Below are positions 49,226 through 58,821 of a stretch of DNA of 64,000 nt, one piece after another; within the stretch, counting starts at the first letter, position 1; the number at the start of each line of letters is the position of its first letter. The notes under the pieces were generated by a model that had not been told where the DNA came from, made no database searches, and was given only the letters and a program-made list of their open reading frames with translations. The position numbers and the translations under genes are program-made. The stretch covers positions 159,931-223,930 of the forward strand of contig NZ_NNBL01000011.1 of assembly GCF_002803065.1 (NCBI RefSeq), read 5' to 3'. The DNA comes from Streptomyces sp. CB01635 (lineage in GTDB: Bacteria; Actinomycetota; Actinomycetes; Streptomycetales; Streptomycetaceae).

Positions 49226-50236
49226 ATGCGCCGCTACGGCAAGAACCCCGACGAGGACGACATCCGCGTCCGCCCCAACCGCAAGGGCAACCGCCCGCGC
49301 ACGAACATCCGCCCGAAGCACGAGGACGCCGCTGACGGCATGGTCCTGACCGTGGACCGGGGCCGCCTCACCGTCCTCATCGACGACATCCCCGTCACCG
49401 CGATGAAGGCCCGCGAGCTGGGCCGCAAGGCGGCCGTGGTCGGCGACCAGGTCTCCGTCGTCGGGGATCTGTCCGGCAAGAAGGACACCCTCGCCCGCAT
49501 CGTCCGCATCGGGGAGCGCACCTCCGTCCTGCGCCGCACGGCCGACGACGACGACCCGTACGAGCGCGTGGTCGTCGCCAACGCGGACCAGCTCGCCATA
49601 GTCACCGCCCTCGCGGACCCCGAGCCGCGCCCCCGCATGATCGACCGCTGCCTCGTCGCCGCGTACGACAGCGGCCTCGACCCGCTCCTCGTCCTGACCA
49701 AGTCGGACCTCGACCCGCCGGACAAGCTCCTGGAGATGTACGGGGCGTTGGGCGTCCCCTATGTCGTCACCAGCCGGGACGAGCTGGAGAGCGGGGCGGC
49801 GGTCGCCCGGGTGCGCGAGCAGCTCGACGGCAAGATCACCGTGTTCGTCGGCCACTCCGGCGTCGGCAAGACGACGCTGGTGAACGCGTTGGTGCCGAAG
49901 GGCAGCCGGCGTACGACGGGCCATGTCAACGCGGTCACGGGCCGCGGCCGGCACACCACGACGTCCGCGCTCGCGCTGCCGCTGCCCGACGACAGCGGCT
50001 GGGTGATCGACACCCCGGGCGTGCGCTCCTTCGGTCTGCACTACGTCGACCCGTCCCGCGTCATCCACGCCTTCCCCGACCTGGAGCCGGGCACGGAGAA
50101 CTGTCCGCGCGCGTGCAGCCACGACGAGCCGGACTGCGCGCTCGACGAGTGGGCCGCTCAGGGACATGCCGACCCCGCGCGTCTGTACTCACTGCGGCGG
50201 CTGCTCGCCACGAGGGAGCGACGCGAGGGCGACTGA
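49226..50236 (+). CDS. rsgA: Ribosome small-subunit-dependent GTPase RsgA
   Basis: The 336-residue circularly permuted GTPase helps mature the 30S subunit. Motifs appear in permuted order: TKSD (G4), then GHSGVGKTTLVNAL (G1), HTTTSA (G2), and DTPGVRSFG (G3). The C-terminal zinc knuckle has Cys-rich CPRACSHDEPDC. The N-terminal OB domain is preceded by a basic tail. It is likely co-transcribed with aroA, a common actinobacterial pair. Confidence 0.95.
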   Translation: MRRYGKNPDEDDIRVRPNRKGNRPRTNIRPKHEDAADGMVLTVDRGRLTVLIDDIPVTAMKARELGRKAAVVGDQVSVVGDLSGKKDTLARIVRIGERTSVLRRTADDDDPYERVVVANADQLAIVTALADPEPRPRMIDRCLVAAYDSGLDPLLVLTKSDLDPPDKLLEMYGALGVPYVVTSRDELESGAAVARVREQLDGKITVFVGHSGVGKTTLVNALVPKGSRRTTGHVNAVTGRGRHTTTSALALPLPDDSGWVIDTPGVRSFGLHYVDPSRVIHAFPDLEPGTENCPRACSHDEPDCALDEWAAQGHADPARLYSLRRLLATRERREGD

Positions 50237-50352
50237 CCTCAGCGTTGTTTGCGACCGCCCCGCGACGGTAAGTGCATACTCGCACCAAGCCGGATGCAAG
50301 ATCGAAAGCGTACGAAGCGGTCACGGAAGTCGAAGATGCTGGAGGCAAGCAC

Positions 50353-50676
50353 ATGGCGTGGCTGCTGGTCATCGTGGCGGGGATTCTCGAGACCGGCTTC
50401 GCGGTCTGCCTGAAGCTCTCGCACGGCTTCACCCGGCTCTGGCCGACGATCGCCTTCTCGTGCTTCGCCCTCGGCAGCTTCGGCCTCCTCACGCTCGCGC
50501 TGCGCAAGCTCGACGTGGGTCCCGCGTACGCGGTGTGGACGGGCATCGGCGCGGCGGGCACCGCGATCTACGGCATGGTCTTCCTCGACGACCTGGTCTC
50601 CACCCTCAAGCTCGTCTCGATCTCGTTCGTGATCGTCGGTGTGATCGGGCTTCAGCTGTCGGGCTCGGCGCACTGA
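50353..50676 (+). CDS. SMR-family small multidrug/guanidinium exporter (SugE/Gdx-like)
   Basis: The 107-residue four-helix protein has the essential membrane Glu at position 13 (AGILETGF) and the AYAVWTGIGAAGTAIYG signature of the family. Dual-topology dimers exchange protons for guanidinium or quaternary ammonium; the subtype is unresolved. GGAGG lies upstream of the ATG. It converges with the ABC transporter genes. Confidence 0.9.
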   Translation: MAWLLVIVAGILETGFAVCLKLSHGFTRLWPTIAFSCFALGSFGLLTLALRKLDVGPAYAVWTGIGAAGTAIYGMVFLDDLVSTLKLVSISFVIVGVIGLQLSGSAH

Positions 50677-50686
50677 GCCGCCACGC

Positions 50687-52717
50687 TCACACGACGTCCC
50701 GTACGCGCGGGAAGTGGCAGGCAGCGCTCTGCTTCCCGGCCACCGGGCTCGCGGGCACCTCGCGCTCGCAGCGTTCCCTGTCGGCCCCGGGCAGGTCCGC
50801 GTAGACGGGGCAGCGCGCCCGGAAACGGCATCCTTCGTAGCGCCGCGTCGGGCTCGGCGGATCCCCGGCGAGCAGGATCCGGTCCCGCTGCCGTACCCGC
50901 TCCCGCTCGGGGTCGGGCAGCGGCACCGCGGACAACAGTGCCTGGGTGTAGGGGTGCAGAGGCCCCCCGAAGACGTCGGCCACGGGCCCGGACTCGACGG
51001 TCCGCCCCAGGTACACGACGCTCACACGGTCCGCGATGTGCCGTACGACGGACAGGTCGTGCGAGACGAAGAGGTAGGCGAGGCCGAGTTCCGCCTTGAG
51101 CCGCTGGAGCAGGTTGAGGACGCCCGCCTGTACGGAGACGTCGAGAGCGGAGACGGGTTCGTCCAGGACGAGCAGCTCCGGCTCGACGGACAGGGCCCGC
51201 GCGATCCCGACGCGCTGCCGCTGGCCGCCGGAGAACTCGTGCGGAAAGCGCTCCGCGTCGGCGGGGTCGAGGCCGACCTGTTCCAGGAGTACCGGGATCC
51301 GGCGCGCGATCGCCGCCCGGTCCGCGCCCTGGGCGCGCAGCGGCTCGGTGATGATGTCGCCGACCGGCATCCGGGGATCCAGGGAGGCCATCGGGTCCTG
51401 GAACACGATCTGCACGCGCCGCCGCAGCGCCGCCCGCCCCGCCTTCCCCAGCCCGCCCACGGACTGCCCGAACAGCTCGACGTCCCCGGCCTCGGGCCGT
51501 GCCAGTTCGAGGAGTTCGAAGAGGGTGGTGGACTTCCCCGACCCGGACTCGCCGACGAGCGCGAGGGTCTCTCCGCCGCGGATGTCGAGGTCCACCCCGT
51601 CGACGGCGTAGACGCTCCCGACCCGCCGCCTGAAGGCACCCCCCTTGAACACGGGAAACGTCCTGGCAAGCCCACGCACCTTCAACACGGGCTCCGCCGG
51701 GGGGCGTTCACCGCGATCGGGGATCCCGGGCACGGGGAAGACGTCCTGCGGGGCGAGTCCACGAACCTCGTCGGCGCGCACACAGGCGGCAAGGTGAGGT
51801 GTCGCCGAACCCGCAGCGTCCCGCAACGGAGGCACCTCGCTCAGACACGCCTCCACCGCCAAGGGGCACCTGGGCGCGAACGCGCACCTCCCGCCCAACT
51901 CCCCGGCCCCCGGCGGAGCCCCCGGCACGGGTACCAGCACGTCCGCCGCCCCGTCGAGCCGCGGCACCGCCCCCATCAGTCCCAGCGTGTAGGGCATCCG
52001 GGCCTCCCGGAACACGTCGTCCACGGGCCCGCTCTCGACCACACGGCCGGCGTACATCACCGTCACCCGGTCGGCCATCCCCGCGATGACCCCCAGGTCA
52101 TGGCTGACCAGCACGACGGCCGCACCCGTCTCCCGCTGAGCCGTCCGCAGTACGTCGAGCACCTGGGCCTGGATCGTCACGTCGAGCGCCGTCGTCGGCT
52201 CGTCGGCCACGATGACGTCGGGGTCGTTGGCCATGGCCATCGCGATCATGGCCCGCTGGCGCATACCCCCGGAGAACTCGTGCGGGAAGGCGTCGGCGCG
52301 CGCGGCCGGTTCCGGGATCCCTACGAGGTCGAGCAGCTCGACGGCGCGTGCCCGCGCCGCTTGCCCGGACACTTTCTGGTGGGCACGCACGGCCTCGGCT
52401 ATCTGGTCCCCGATCCGGTACACGGGCGTGAAGGCCGACAGGGGATCCTGGAACACCATCCCGATCCGGCTGCCGCGCACCCGCGAGAGATCCCGGTCGG
52501 ACGCGCCGACCAGCTCCTGCCCGTCGAGCCGCACCGATCCGCGGACGGCGGCGCCGGCGGGCAGCAGGCCGAGGAGGGCCAGCGCGGTCGCGGACTTGCC
52601 CGACCCCGACTCGCCCACCAGGCCGAGGACCTCTCCCCGCTCCAGCGCCAGGTCCACGCCGCGTACTGCGGGCTTCCCGTCGAAGTCGACCTGGAGCCCG
52701 GACACCTCAAGCAGCAC
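50687..52717 (-). CDS. Dipeptide/oligopeptide ABC transporter ATPase, two fused domains
   Basis: The 676-residue protein combines OppD- and OppF-type ATPases. Domain 1 has GESGSGKSATALALL, EFSGGMRQRAMIAM and VIVADEPTTAL, plus a cysteine cluster (CAFAPRCP with downstream CVR) that binds an Fe-S cluster or metal in OppD/DppD proteins. Domain 2 has GESGSGKSTTLFELL, EFSGGQRQRVGIA and LLVLDEPVSAL and a similar cysteine cluster (CRFRARCP). It overlaps the permease gene by 11 bp. It energises import by the adjacent permeases. Confidence 0.93.
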   Translation of the reverse strand: MLLEVSGLQVDFDGKPAVRGVDLALERGEVLGLVGESGSGKSATALALLGLLPAGAAVRGSVRLDGQELVGASDRDLSRVRGSRIGMVFQDPLSAFTPVYRIGDQIAEAVRAHQKVSGQAARARAVELLDLVGIPEPAARADAFPHEFSGGMRQRAMIAMAMANDPDVIVADEPTTALDVTIQAQVLDVLRTAQRETGAAVVLVSHDLGVIAGMADRVTVMYAGRVVESGPVDDVFREARMPYTLGLMGAVPRLDGAADVLVPVPGAPPGAGELGGRCAFAPRCPLAVEACLSEVPPLRDAAGSATPHLAACVRADEVRGLAPQDVFPVPGIPDRGERPPAEPVLKVRGLARTFPVFKGGAFRRRVGSVYAVDGVDLDIRGGETLALVGESGSGKSTTLFELLELARPEAGDVELFGQSVGGLGKAGRAALRRRVQIVFQDPMASLDPRMPVGDIITEPLRAQGADRAAIARRIPVLLEQVGLDPADAERFPHEFSGGQRQRVGIARALSVEPELLVLDEPVSALDVSVQAGVLNLLQRLKAELGLAYLFVSHDLSVVRHIADRVSVVYLGRTVESGPVADVFGGPLHPYTQALLSAVPLPDPERERVRQRDRILLAGDPPSPTRRYEGCRFRARCPVYADLPGADRERCEREVPASPVAGKQSAACHFPRVRDVV

Positions 52718-53633
52718 GGCGCGCCCCCTTCCTCGTGTCGGCCGCGCTCGTCGGATCGAACGCGTCGCGCAGCCCGTCCCCCACCAGGTTCACCGCGAGC
52801 ACGAAGACGATGAGGAGCCCGGCGGGGAAGAAGAACATCCAGGGGTAGGTGATGGCCGCGCCCGTCGACGAGGCGATCAGGGTTCCCAACGAGACGTCGG
52901 GCGCCTGCACGCCGAACCCGAAGTACGACAGCGCCGTCTCGCTCATCACCGCGCCGCCGACCGCGATCGTGGCGTCGATGATCAGGAAGGAGGCCACGTT
53001 GGGCAGGACGTGCCGCCAGATGATCCGGAAGGGTCCGACGCCCATGTAGCGGGCGGCGCGCACGAATTCGCGTTCCTTGAGGGACACGGTCATCGAGCGC
53101 ACCACCCGCGCGGTGATCATCCAGCCGAAGACGGCCAGCAGTCCCACGAACGCGAACCAGCCGCCACCTCTCAGCCGCGGCGAGACGATCGCGATGATGA
53201 GGAACGAGGGGAAGACGAGGAGCAGGTCGACGACGAACATGAGCCCCCGGTCCGCCCAGCCGCCGAAGTGCCCGGCGCACGCGCCGACCAGCGCCGCGAG
53301 CCCGGTCGAGAACAGAGCCACCAGAACCCCGATCACCAGGGACTTCTGGAGCCCGCGCACGGTCTGCGCGAAGACGTCCTGACCGATGCGGTTGGTGCCC
53401 CACCAGTGGTCGGCCGACGGGCCCTCGCGCAGCGCCGTGTAGTCGACCTTGCTGTACGTCCACCCGGCGAGGTACGGGCCGAGCACGGCGAGGGCGACGA
53501 GGAGCAGCAGGACCGTCGCCCCGGCGAGGGCGCCGCGGTGGCTCAGGAAGCGGCGTGCGACGACACCGGCCCGGCCCCGGGGGCGTACGGCCGGGAGCAG
53601 CGGGTCGAGCACGGCGTTGGCGGTGGTGGTCAT
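52707..53633 (-). CDS. Peptide ABC transporter permease, DppC/OppC type
   Basis: A 308-residue inner-membrane permease with six helices. A hydrophilic stretch with HWWGTNRIGQDVFAQTVRG is the DppC signature after helix 1. The EAA loop is FVRAARYMGVGPFRIIWRH. Start ATG 53633 is 22 bp after the DppB stop. Confidence 0.91.
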   Translation of the reverse strand: MTTTANAVLDPLLPAVRPRGRAGVVARRFLSHRGALAGATVLLLLVALAVLGPYLAGWTYSKVDYTALREGPSADHWWGTNRIGQDVFAQTVRGLQKSLVIGVLVALFSTGLAALVGACAGHFGGWADRGLMFVVDLLLVFPSFLIIAIVSPRLRGGGWFAFVGLLAVFGWMITARVVRSMTVSLKEREFVRAARYMGVGPFRIIWRHVLPNVASFLIIDATIAVGGAVMSETALSYFGFGVQAPDVSLGTLIASSTGAAITYPWMFFFPAGLLIVFVLAVNLVGDGLRDAFDPTSAADTRKGARRAA

Positions 53634-53655
53634 TGGCAGGGGACGTCCTCGGGCG

Positions 53656-54639
53656 TCAGGCGCGCCGGACGCGCGGGTCGAGTGCGGCGTGCAGGGCGTC
53701 GGCGAGGAAGCCGGACAGCAGCACGACCACGGCGGCGAACACATTGACGGCGACGACGGAGTTGACGTCGTTCTTGCCGATGGAGGAGACGAACCACTCG
53801 CCCATGCCGTGCCAGCCGAAGATCGTCTCGGTGAAGGTGGCGCCCGTGAACAGAGCGAGGAAGCCGTAGCTGAAGAACGTGGACATGGGGATGAGGGCCG
53901 TACGCAGTCCGTGCCGCAGCAGCACCGTGCGCCGGGTCAGCCCCTTCGCCTGGGCCGTGCGCAGATAGTCGGCGCCGAGCACGTCGAGCATGGCGGAGCG
54001 CTGGTAGCGGCTGTACCCGGCGACGGCGCCGAGGGCGATGGAGATCGTCGGCAGCAGCAGGTGCACCGAGCGGTCCTTCAGGACGGCCCAGAAGCCGGAG
54101 TCGACACCCGGGCTCTTCTCGCCCGTGAACTGGATGAGCTCGGTTCCGGTCCGCTGGTTGAACCAGATGGCGCCGATCTTGAGCAGTACGGCCAGCAGGA
54201 AGACCGGGGTCGAGAGCAGCGCGAACGACGCGAGGGTCAGTGCCCGGTCGGACAGCCGGTACTGGCGCACCGCCGTCCACGCCCCGGCGATCACCCCGAC
54301 CACCGTGCCGGCGATCGTGCCGAGCAGCAGCAGGCGCAGGCTCACCCCGATCCGCCGGCCGAACTCGGCGGCGACGGAGGACCCGTCGATGGTCTGCCCG
54401 AGATCGCCGCGCACGGCGTGCCCGGCCCAGGCCAGGAACCGTTCGGCGAGCGGCTTGTGGTCGTTGACGCCCATCGCGGTGAGGTGGTGGTCGACCGCCG
54501 AGGGTGACAGGGGCGGCTGGCGGCCCTCGTAGTACGCGCGCGGGTCGAGCGCGAGCGAGGCGATCAGGTAGGAGAGGCAGACGGCGACGAGCAGCAGGAC
54601 CACGTAGTAGCCGAGCCGCTTGGCCAGATATGCCGACAC
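53656..54639 (-). CDS. Peptide ABC transporter permease, DppB/OppB type
   Basis: The 327-residue permease starts at GTG 54639 (SAYLAKRLGYY) with AGGAA upstream. It has a periplasmic loop between helices 1 and 2 and the conserved GDLGQTI; the EAA loop is YLRTAQAKGLTRRTVLLRH. It forms the channel with DppC. Confidence 0.91.
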   Translation of the reverse strand: MSAYLAKRLGYYVVLLLVAVCLSYLIASLALDPRAYYEGRQPPLSPSAVDHHLTAMGVNDHKPLAERFLAWAGHAVRGDLGQTIDGSSVAAEFGRRIGVSLRLLLLGTIAGTVVGVIAGAWTAVRQYRLSDRALTLASFALLSTPVFLLAVLLKIGAIWFNQRTGTELIQFTGEKSPGVDSGFWAVLKDRSVHLLLPTISIALGAVAGYSRYQRSAMLDVLGADYLRTAQAKGLTRRTVLLRHGLRTALIPMSTFFSYGFLALFTGATFTETIFGWHGMGEWFVSSIGKNDVNSVVAVNVFAAVVVLLSGFLADALHAALDPRVRRA

Positions 54640-54904
54640 CGTTCCTGCCCTCACTGCGGATTGCGCCGAACTCTCGCTGAAACACACCTGATGACGCCCG
54701 GGGACCCTGCCCGGATCCCCTCATCGGCTGTCATCGACGCAGGGGTCATCAGCTTTCAACTCCAGCATGATCGCGGGTTGTTGCTGCTTTGTGAAGAGCG
54801 CATGTCAAGGTCGCCGCACTCTTCCGCCGTCGACTCCCGCGGGTCTACGGTCTCGGCTGACATGCGGCCGCTCCGCCGCCGCAGCCCGGACCGGAGGAAG
54901 ACCC

Positions 54905-56590
54905 ATGCGCAGATCCACCGTCACCGCCGTCGCCGCAGCCCTGTCGGCCACCCTGGTGCTGGCGGGCTGCGGGTCGTCCGACGACGGCAAGCCGGTACGG
55001 AAAGAGGCCGCGCCGGCGGTGGACGGCCAGGACATCAACGCGCATCCGGTGAGCGATCTCCGGCAGGGCGGGACGCTGAAGATGGGCCTGTCGACATGGC
55101 CCGCCAACTTCAACTGGAACACCCCCGACGGCTACCAAGGTGACGCCACGGAGGTGGACGCGGCGCTGCTGCCCGACCTGTTCGACAACGACGCCAAGGG
55201 CGCCCAGCACGTCAACCCGAACTTCCTGGTCTCGGCGAAGGTCGTCTCCACCGACCCGCAGGTCGTGGAGTACGAACTGAACCCGAAGGCCAAGTGGTCC
55301 GACGGAAAGCCGCTGAGCTGGAAGGACTTCGCCGCTCAGTGGAAGGCACTCAACAACACGGACAAGGACTACGAGGCGGCCGTCACCGACGGCTACGAGC
55401 AGATATCCAAGGTCGAGCAGGGCAAGGACGCGCACGGCGTCCGGATCACCTTCGACAAGCCGTACGCCGAGTGGCAGAACCTCTTCGATCCGGTGTACCC
55501 GGCGGCGTACATCGACACCCCGGAGAAGTTCAACAAGGGCTGGACGCAGAAGCTCCCGGTCACCGCGAACGCCTTCAAGATCAAGAACATCGACAGGACA
55601 GCCCAGACGATCACCATCGTGCCGGACCCGGCCTGGTGGGGTCCCAAGCCCAAGCTGGACTCCGTCGTCTATCGGATCGTCGACTTCACCGCGACCACCG
55701 AGGCGTATCTCAACAAGGAGATCGACTCCGCCACCGCGCTGCTGCCCGAGGACTACAAGCGCCTCGTGAAGTCGGCCGGCACGGACATCCGGCGCGGCGC
55801 GCGCTGGGACGAGGTGCACATCGCGCTCAACGGCGCGCACGGCCCGCTGAAGGACGTCCGCGTGCGCCAGGCGCTCGGCAACGCGATCGACCGCAAGGGC
55901 ATCAACGCCGCCTTCAGCAAGGACCTCTCCTTCGAACTGAAGCCGCTCGACAACCACTTGTTCATGCCCAACCAGGAGGGCTACCAGAACAACTCGGGCG
56001 AGTACGGGAAGTACGACCCCGAGAGGGCGGACAAGCTGCTCGACGAGGCCGGCTGGAAGTCGGCCGGTGAGGGCAAGACGCGCACCAAGGGCGGCAAGGA
56101 CCTCACGCTCGAGTACACGCTGAGCGCGGGCAGTTCGTCGGCCCAGGTCGACCAGGCTGAGCTGGTGCAGCAGCAGCTGGCGGCCGTCGGCATCAAGGTC
56201 ACGCTGAAGAAGGTCCCGGCCAACGACTACTTCACGAAGTTCGTGAACACCGGCAACTTCGACCTGACGAGCTTCCGCAACGTGGACGCCGTCTTCAAGA
56301 ACATCGTCATCCCCACCTTCGTGCAGCCGCAGGGCGGGAACCTCTTCCAGAACTACGGCTCCATCGGCTCCCCGAAGATCGACGCGCTGCTGAAGAAGGC
56401 CCAGCAGACCACGGACACCACCGAGGCGAACAAGCTCTACAACGAGGCCGACAAGGAGCTGTGGAAGCTCGGCCACTCCATCGAGCTGTACCAGCGGCCG
56501 CAGATCGTCGCGGTCCGCTCGAGCCTCGCGAACTTCGGTGCCGAGGGCCTCGCCAGCAGCGACTACACGAAGATCGGCTGGCTCAAGTAG
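54905..56590 (+). CDS. Peptide-binding lipoprotein (DppA/OppA family, SBP_bac_5)
   Basis: The 561-residue solute receptor has a lipobox LVLAGC with Cys near residue 22. The mature part follows the family pattern, including KWSDGKPLSWKDF, ALGNAIDRKGIN and YDPERADKLLDEAGWK. GGAGGAAG precedes the ATG. It is divergent from the permease/ATPase operon by 265 bp, so the receptor is transcribed separately, possibly from a shared control region. The ligand is presumably a peptide. Confidence 0.92.
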   Translation: MRRSTVTAVAAALSATLVLAGCGSSDDGKPVRKEAAPAVDGQDINAHPVSDLRQGGTLKMGLSTWPANFNWNTPDGYQGDATEVDAALLPDLFDNDAKGAQHVNPNFLVSAKVVSTDPQVVEYELNPKAKWSDGKPLSWKDFAAQWKALNNTDKDYEAAVTDGYEQISKVEQGKDAHGVRITFDKPYAEWQNLFDPVYPAAYIDTPEKFNKGWTQKLPVTANAFKIKNIDRTAQTITIVPDPAWWGPKPKLDSVVYRIVDFTATTEAYLNKEIDSATALLPEDYKRLVKSAGTDIRRGARWDEVHIALNGAHGPLKDVRVRQALGNAIDRKGINAAFSKDLSFELKPLDNHLFMPNQEGYQNNSGEYGKYDPERADKLLDEAGWKSAGEGKTRTKGGKDLTLEYTLSAGSSSAQVDQAELVQQQLAAVGIKVTLKKVPANDYFTKFVNTGNFDLTSFRNVDAVFKNIVIPTFVQPQGGNLFQNYGSIGSPKIDALLKKAQQTTDTTEANKLYNEADKELWKLGHSIELYQRPQIVAVRSSLANFGAEGLASSDYTKIGWLK

Positions 56591-56608
56591 CCCACCGGGT
56601 ACGTCACT

Positions 56609-57211
56609 TCAGGTGGTGGCGTCCCGGCGCCGGTACGACAGCGCCTCCCTCAGGAGGCGCCCCACCCCACCGTCGCCCGGCGGGGCGAGCAGACAGGACA
56701 GGGCGAGCCGGACGGCCAGCTCGCAGTCGCGGGCCAGCTGGTCCGCCTCCGCCCACGGCCGCCCCGCCGAACGGAGCGCGGCCGCGGCCCGTTCGCGGAC
56801 CAGCTTCACCACGTCGCCGGGACCGGGGAGCGGCCCGTCGGCCCGGCGCTGCGCGGGCACGGTGGACGACGAGGGCACCCCGGCGAGCGCCGGGGCCGGC
56901 AGCCGCTCGCCCCAGCAGCCGGTGAGCACGGCCCGTACGAGCGCGCTGGAGCCGGCCGCGGTGACGGTCCACTCGGCGACGGCCTCGATCCCGGCCTCCT
57001 TCAGGGCCCGGTCGACGCCCGCCAGATAGGCGTCGGCCTCGCGTCGGACCAGGGCGCGCGCGAGCCCGTCCTTGCTGCCGAACTCGTTGTAGAGGGTCTG
57101 CCGGGACACCCCGGCGACGGCCGCCACGTCGATCATCCGCACCAGGGGCCAGGGGCGCCCGGCCAGCGCCGTACCGGCCGCGTCCAGCAAGGACTCCCGC
57201 GCTGTGGGCAT
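56609..57211 (-). CDS. TetR/AcrR family transcriptional regulator
   Basis: The 200-residue regulator has its HTH at about residues 25-52 (VAAVAGVSRQTLYNEF) and a helical ligand domain. GGGAGG lies before ATG 57211. It converges with the peptide-receptor gene and is divergent from hisN. The effector is unknown. Confidence 0.88.
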   Translation of the reverse strand: MPTARESLLDAAGTALAGRPWPLVRMIDVAAVAGVSRQTLYNEFGSKDGLARALVRREADAYLAGVDRALKEAGIEAVAEWTVTAAGSSALVRAVLTGCWGERLPAPALAGVPSSSTVPAQRRADGPLPGPGDVVKLVRERAAAALRSAGRPWAEADQLARDCELAVRLALSCLLAPPGDGGVGRLLREALSYRRRDATT

Positions 57212-57331
57212 CGTCGCCTCCCCACGCCGTAGCGGCTCAGTCGCCAGAGTTGACGCGCCCGCGTGCCCTGTCAATAGCCCTCGCGGACCGCCGGGCCCGG
57301 CGCCCTGTGGCCCCGGACCGACCTCGATCGA

Positions 57332-57343
57332 TACTGTTCATCC
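57332..57343 (+). promoter_or_regulatory. hisN -10 element, leaderless start
   Basis: TACTGT (57332-57337) lies seven bases before the hisN ATG and no ribosome binding site is present, fitting a leaderless mRNA. Confidence 0.4.
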
Positions 57344-58138
57344 ATGCCCGACTATCACGATGATCTGCGTCTCGCCCACGTCCTCGCGGACGCCGCCGAC
57401 GCCGCGACCATGGACCGGTTCAAGGCCCTCGACCTGAAGGTCGAGACCAAGCCGGACATGACGCCGGTGAGCGAGGCCGACAAGGCCGCGGAGGAACTCA
57501 TCCGCGGTCAGCTGAAGCGGGCACGGCCGCGGGACGCGATCCTCGGCGAGGAGTACGGGATCGAGGGGACGGGCCCGCGCCGCTGGGTCATCGACCCGAT
57601 CGACGGCACCAAGAACTACGTACGCGGCGTGCCGGTCTGGGCGACGCTCATCTCGCTGATGGAGGCGGGCGAGGGCGGCTACCAGCCGGTGGTCGGCGTC
57701 GTCTCCGCACCGGCTCTCGGCCGCCGCTGGTGGGCGGCGAAGGGCGCGGGCGCCTACACGGGCCGCAGCCTGACGTCGGCCTCGCGCCTGCACGTCTCCA
57801 AGGTCGGGCGCCTCGCGGACGCCTCCTTCGCGTACTCCTCGCTGAGCGGCTGGGAGGAGCAGGGCCGGCTCGACGGCTTCCTCGACCTCACGCGCGCGGT
57901 GTGGCGCACGCGCGGATACGGCGACTTCTGGCCGTACATGATGGTCGCCGAGGGCGCTGTCGACATGGCGGCGGAGCCCGAGCTCTCCCTGTGGGACATG
58001 GCGGCGAACGCGATCATCGTGACGGAGGCGGGCGGCGTCTTCACCGGCCTCGACGGGCGCCACGGCCCGCACAGCGGCAACGCGGCGGCGTCGAACGGCC
58101 TGCTCCACGGCGAGCTGCTGAGCTACCTGCAGACGTGA
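57344..58138 (+). CDS. hisN: Histidinol-phosphatase HisN (inositol monophosphatase family)
   Basis: The 264-residue phosphatase has the metal site GEEYG, then WVIDPIDGTKNYVRG, and the closing WDMAANAIIVTEAGG. In actinobacteria this IMPase-type enzyme performs the penultimate dephosphorylation of histidine synthesis, while other family members act on inositol-1-P; the assignment rests on similarity to actinobacterial HisN. Confidence 0.86.
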   Translation: MPDYHDDLRLAHVLADAADAATMDRFKALDLKVETKPDMTPVSEADKAAEELIRGQLKRARPRDAILGEEYGIEGTGPRRWVIDPIDGTKNYVRGVPVWATLISLMEAGEGGYQPVVGVVSAPALGRRWWAAKGAGAYTGRSLTSASRLHVSKVGRLADASFAYSSLSGWEEQGRLDGFLDLTRAVWRTRGYGDFWPYMMVAEGAVDMAAEPELSLWDMAANAIIVTEAGGVFTGLDGRHGPHSGNAAASNGLLHGELLSYLQT

Positions 58139-58337
58139 GCGTCGCGCCGCTACGGCGCGCGGAAGCTCCGTAGCGGCGCAACGAACCTTCCGCGCCCCCT
58201 TGTTGACGGCCCGAACGGCTGCGACTCTGAGAGTCCCCCCACTTGTGAACTTGTGAATCCGTTCTCCAGGTCGGGACCGGAGGCAATCCTTCGGCATCCC
58301 GGAGGTCGCGGATTCACCAAGGAGGTGGCTCACGCCC

Positions 58338-58739
58338 ATGCTCGTCCGCGACGCCATGAGCACGATGGTCCTCACCATCGGCCCCGCCCACACACTGCGC
58401 AGGTCGGCCCGGCTGATGTCCGAGCGCCGCGTCGGCGCGGCGGTCGTCCTCGACCCCGACACCTGCGGGATCGGCATTCTGACCGAGCGCGACATCCTCA
58501 ACTCACTCGGCCTCGGCCAGAACCCGGACCACGAGATCGCCGGCACCCACACCACGACCGACGTCGTCTTCGCCGCCCCGGCGTGGACGCTCCAGGAGGC
58601 TGCCGAGGCCATGTCGCACGGCGGCTTCCGGCATCTCATCGTGCTCGACGACCAGGAGCCGGTCGGCATCGTGTCGGTCCGCGACATCATCCGCTGCTGG
58701 GCCCCGGCCCGCCGCGCGTCGACGACGCTGGTGAGCTGA
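58338..58739 (+). CDS. Two-CBS-domain protein, 133 aa
   Basis: Two CBS repeats fill the protein: VRDAMSTMVLTIGPAHTLRR with GILTERDIL, and TTDVVFAAPAWTLQEAAEAM with GIVSVRDII. Such pairs bind adenine nucleotides and usually sense energy state. There is no partner domain, so it may act in trans or on RNA. AGGAGG is upstream. Confidence 0.88.
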   Translation: MLVRDAMSTMVLTIGPAHTLRRSARLMSERRVGAAVVLDPDTCGIGILTERDILNSLGLGQNPDHEIAGTHTTTDVVFAAPAWTLQEAAEAMSHGGFRHLIVLDDQEPVGIVSVRDIIRCWAPARRASTTLVS

Positions 58740-58768
58740 TCCGCGTACGGCACCGCTGTACGCGAACA

Positions 58769-58801
58769 AGAGGGCCGGCCCCCGATGGGAGCCGGCCCTC
58801 T
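58769..58801. terminator. Terminator between the CBS gene and katA
   Basis: An 11-bp perfect stem (58769-58779 with 58791-58801) with an 11-base loop lies between convergent genes. Confidence 0.75.
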
Positions 58802-58821
58802 ACCTGCGTCAAGCGTTTCGG

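Noticed and set aside
50237..50352. Guanidine riboswitch before the SMR exporter gene
   Set aside because: The region has two ACGG strings, but no stems flank them as in mini-ykkC, and no ykkC-I or ykkC-III core is visible.
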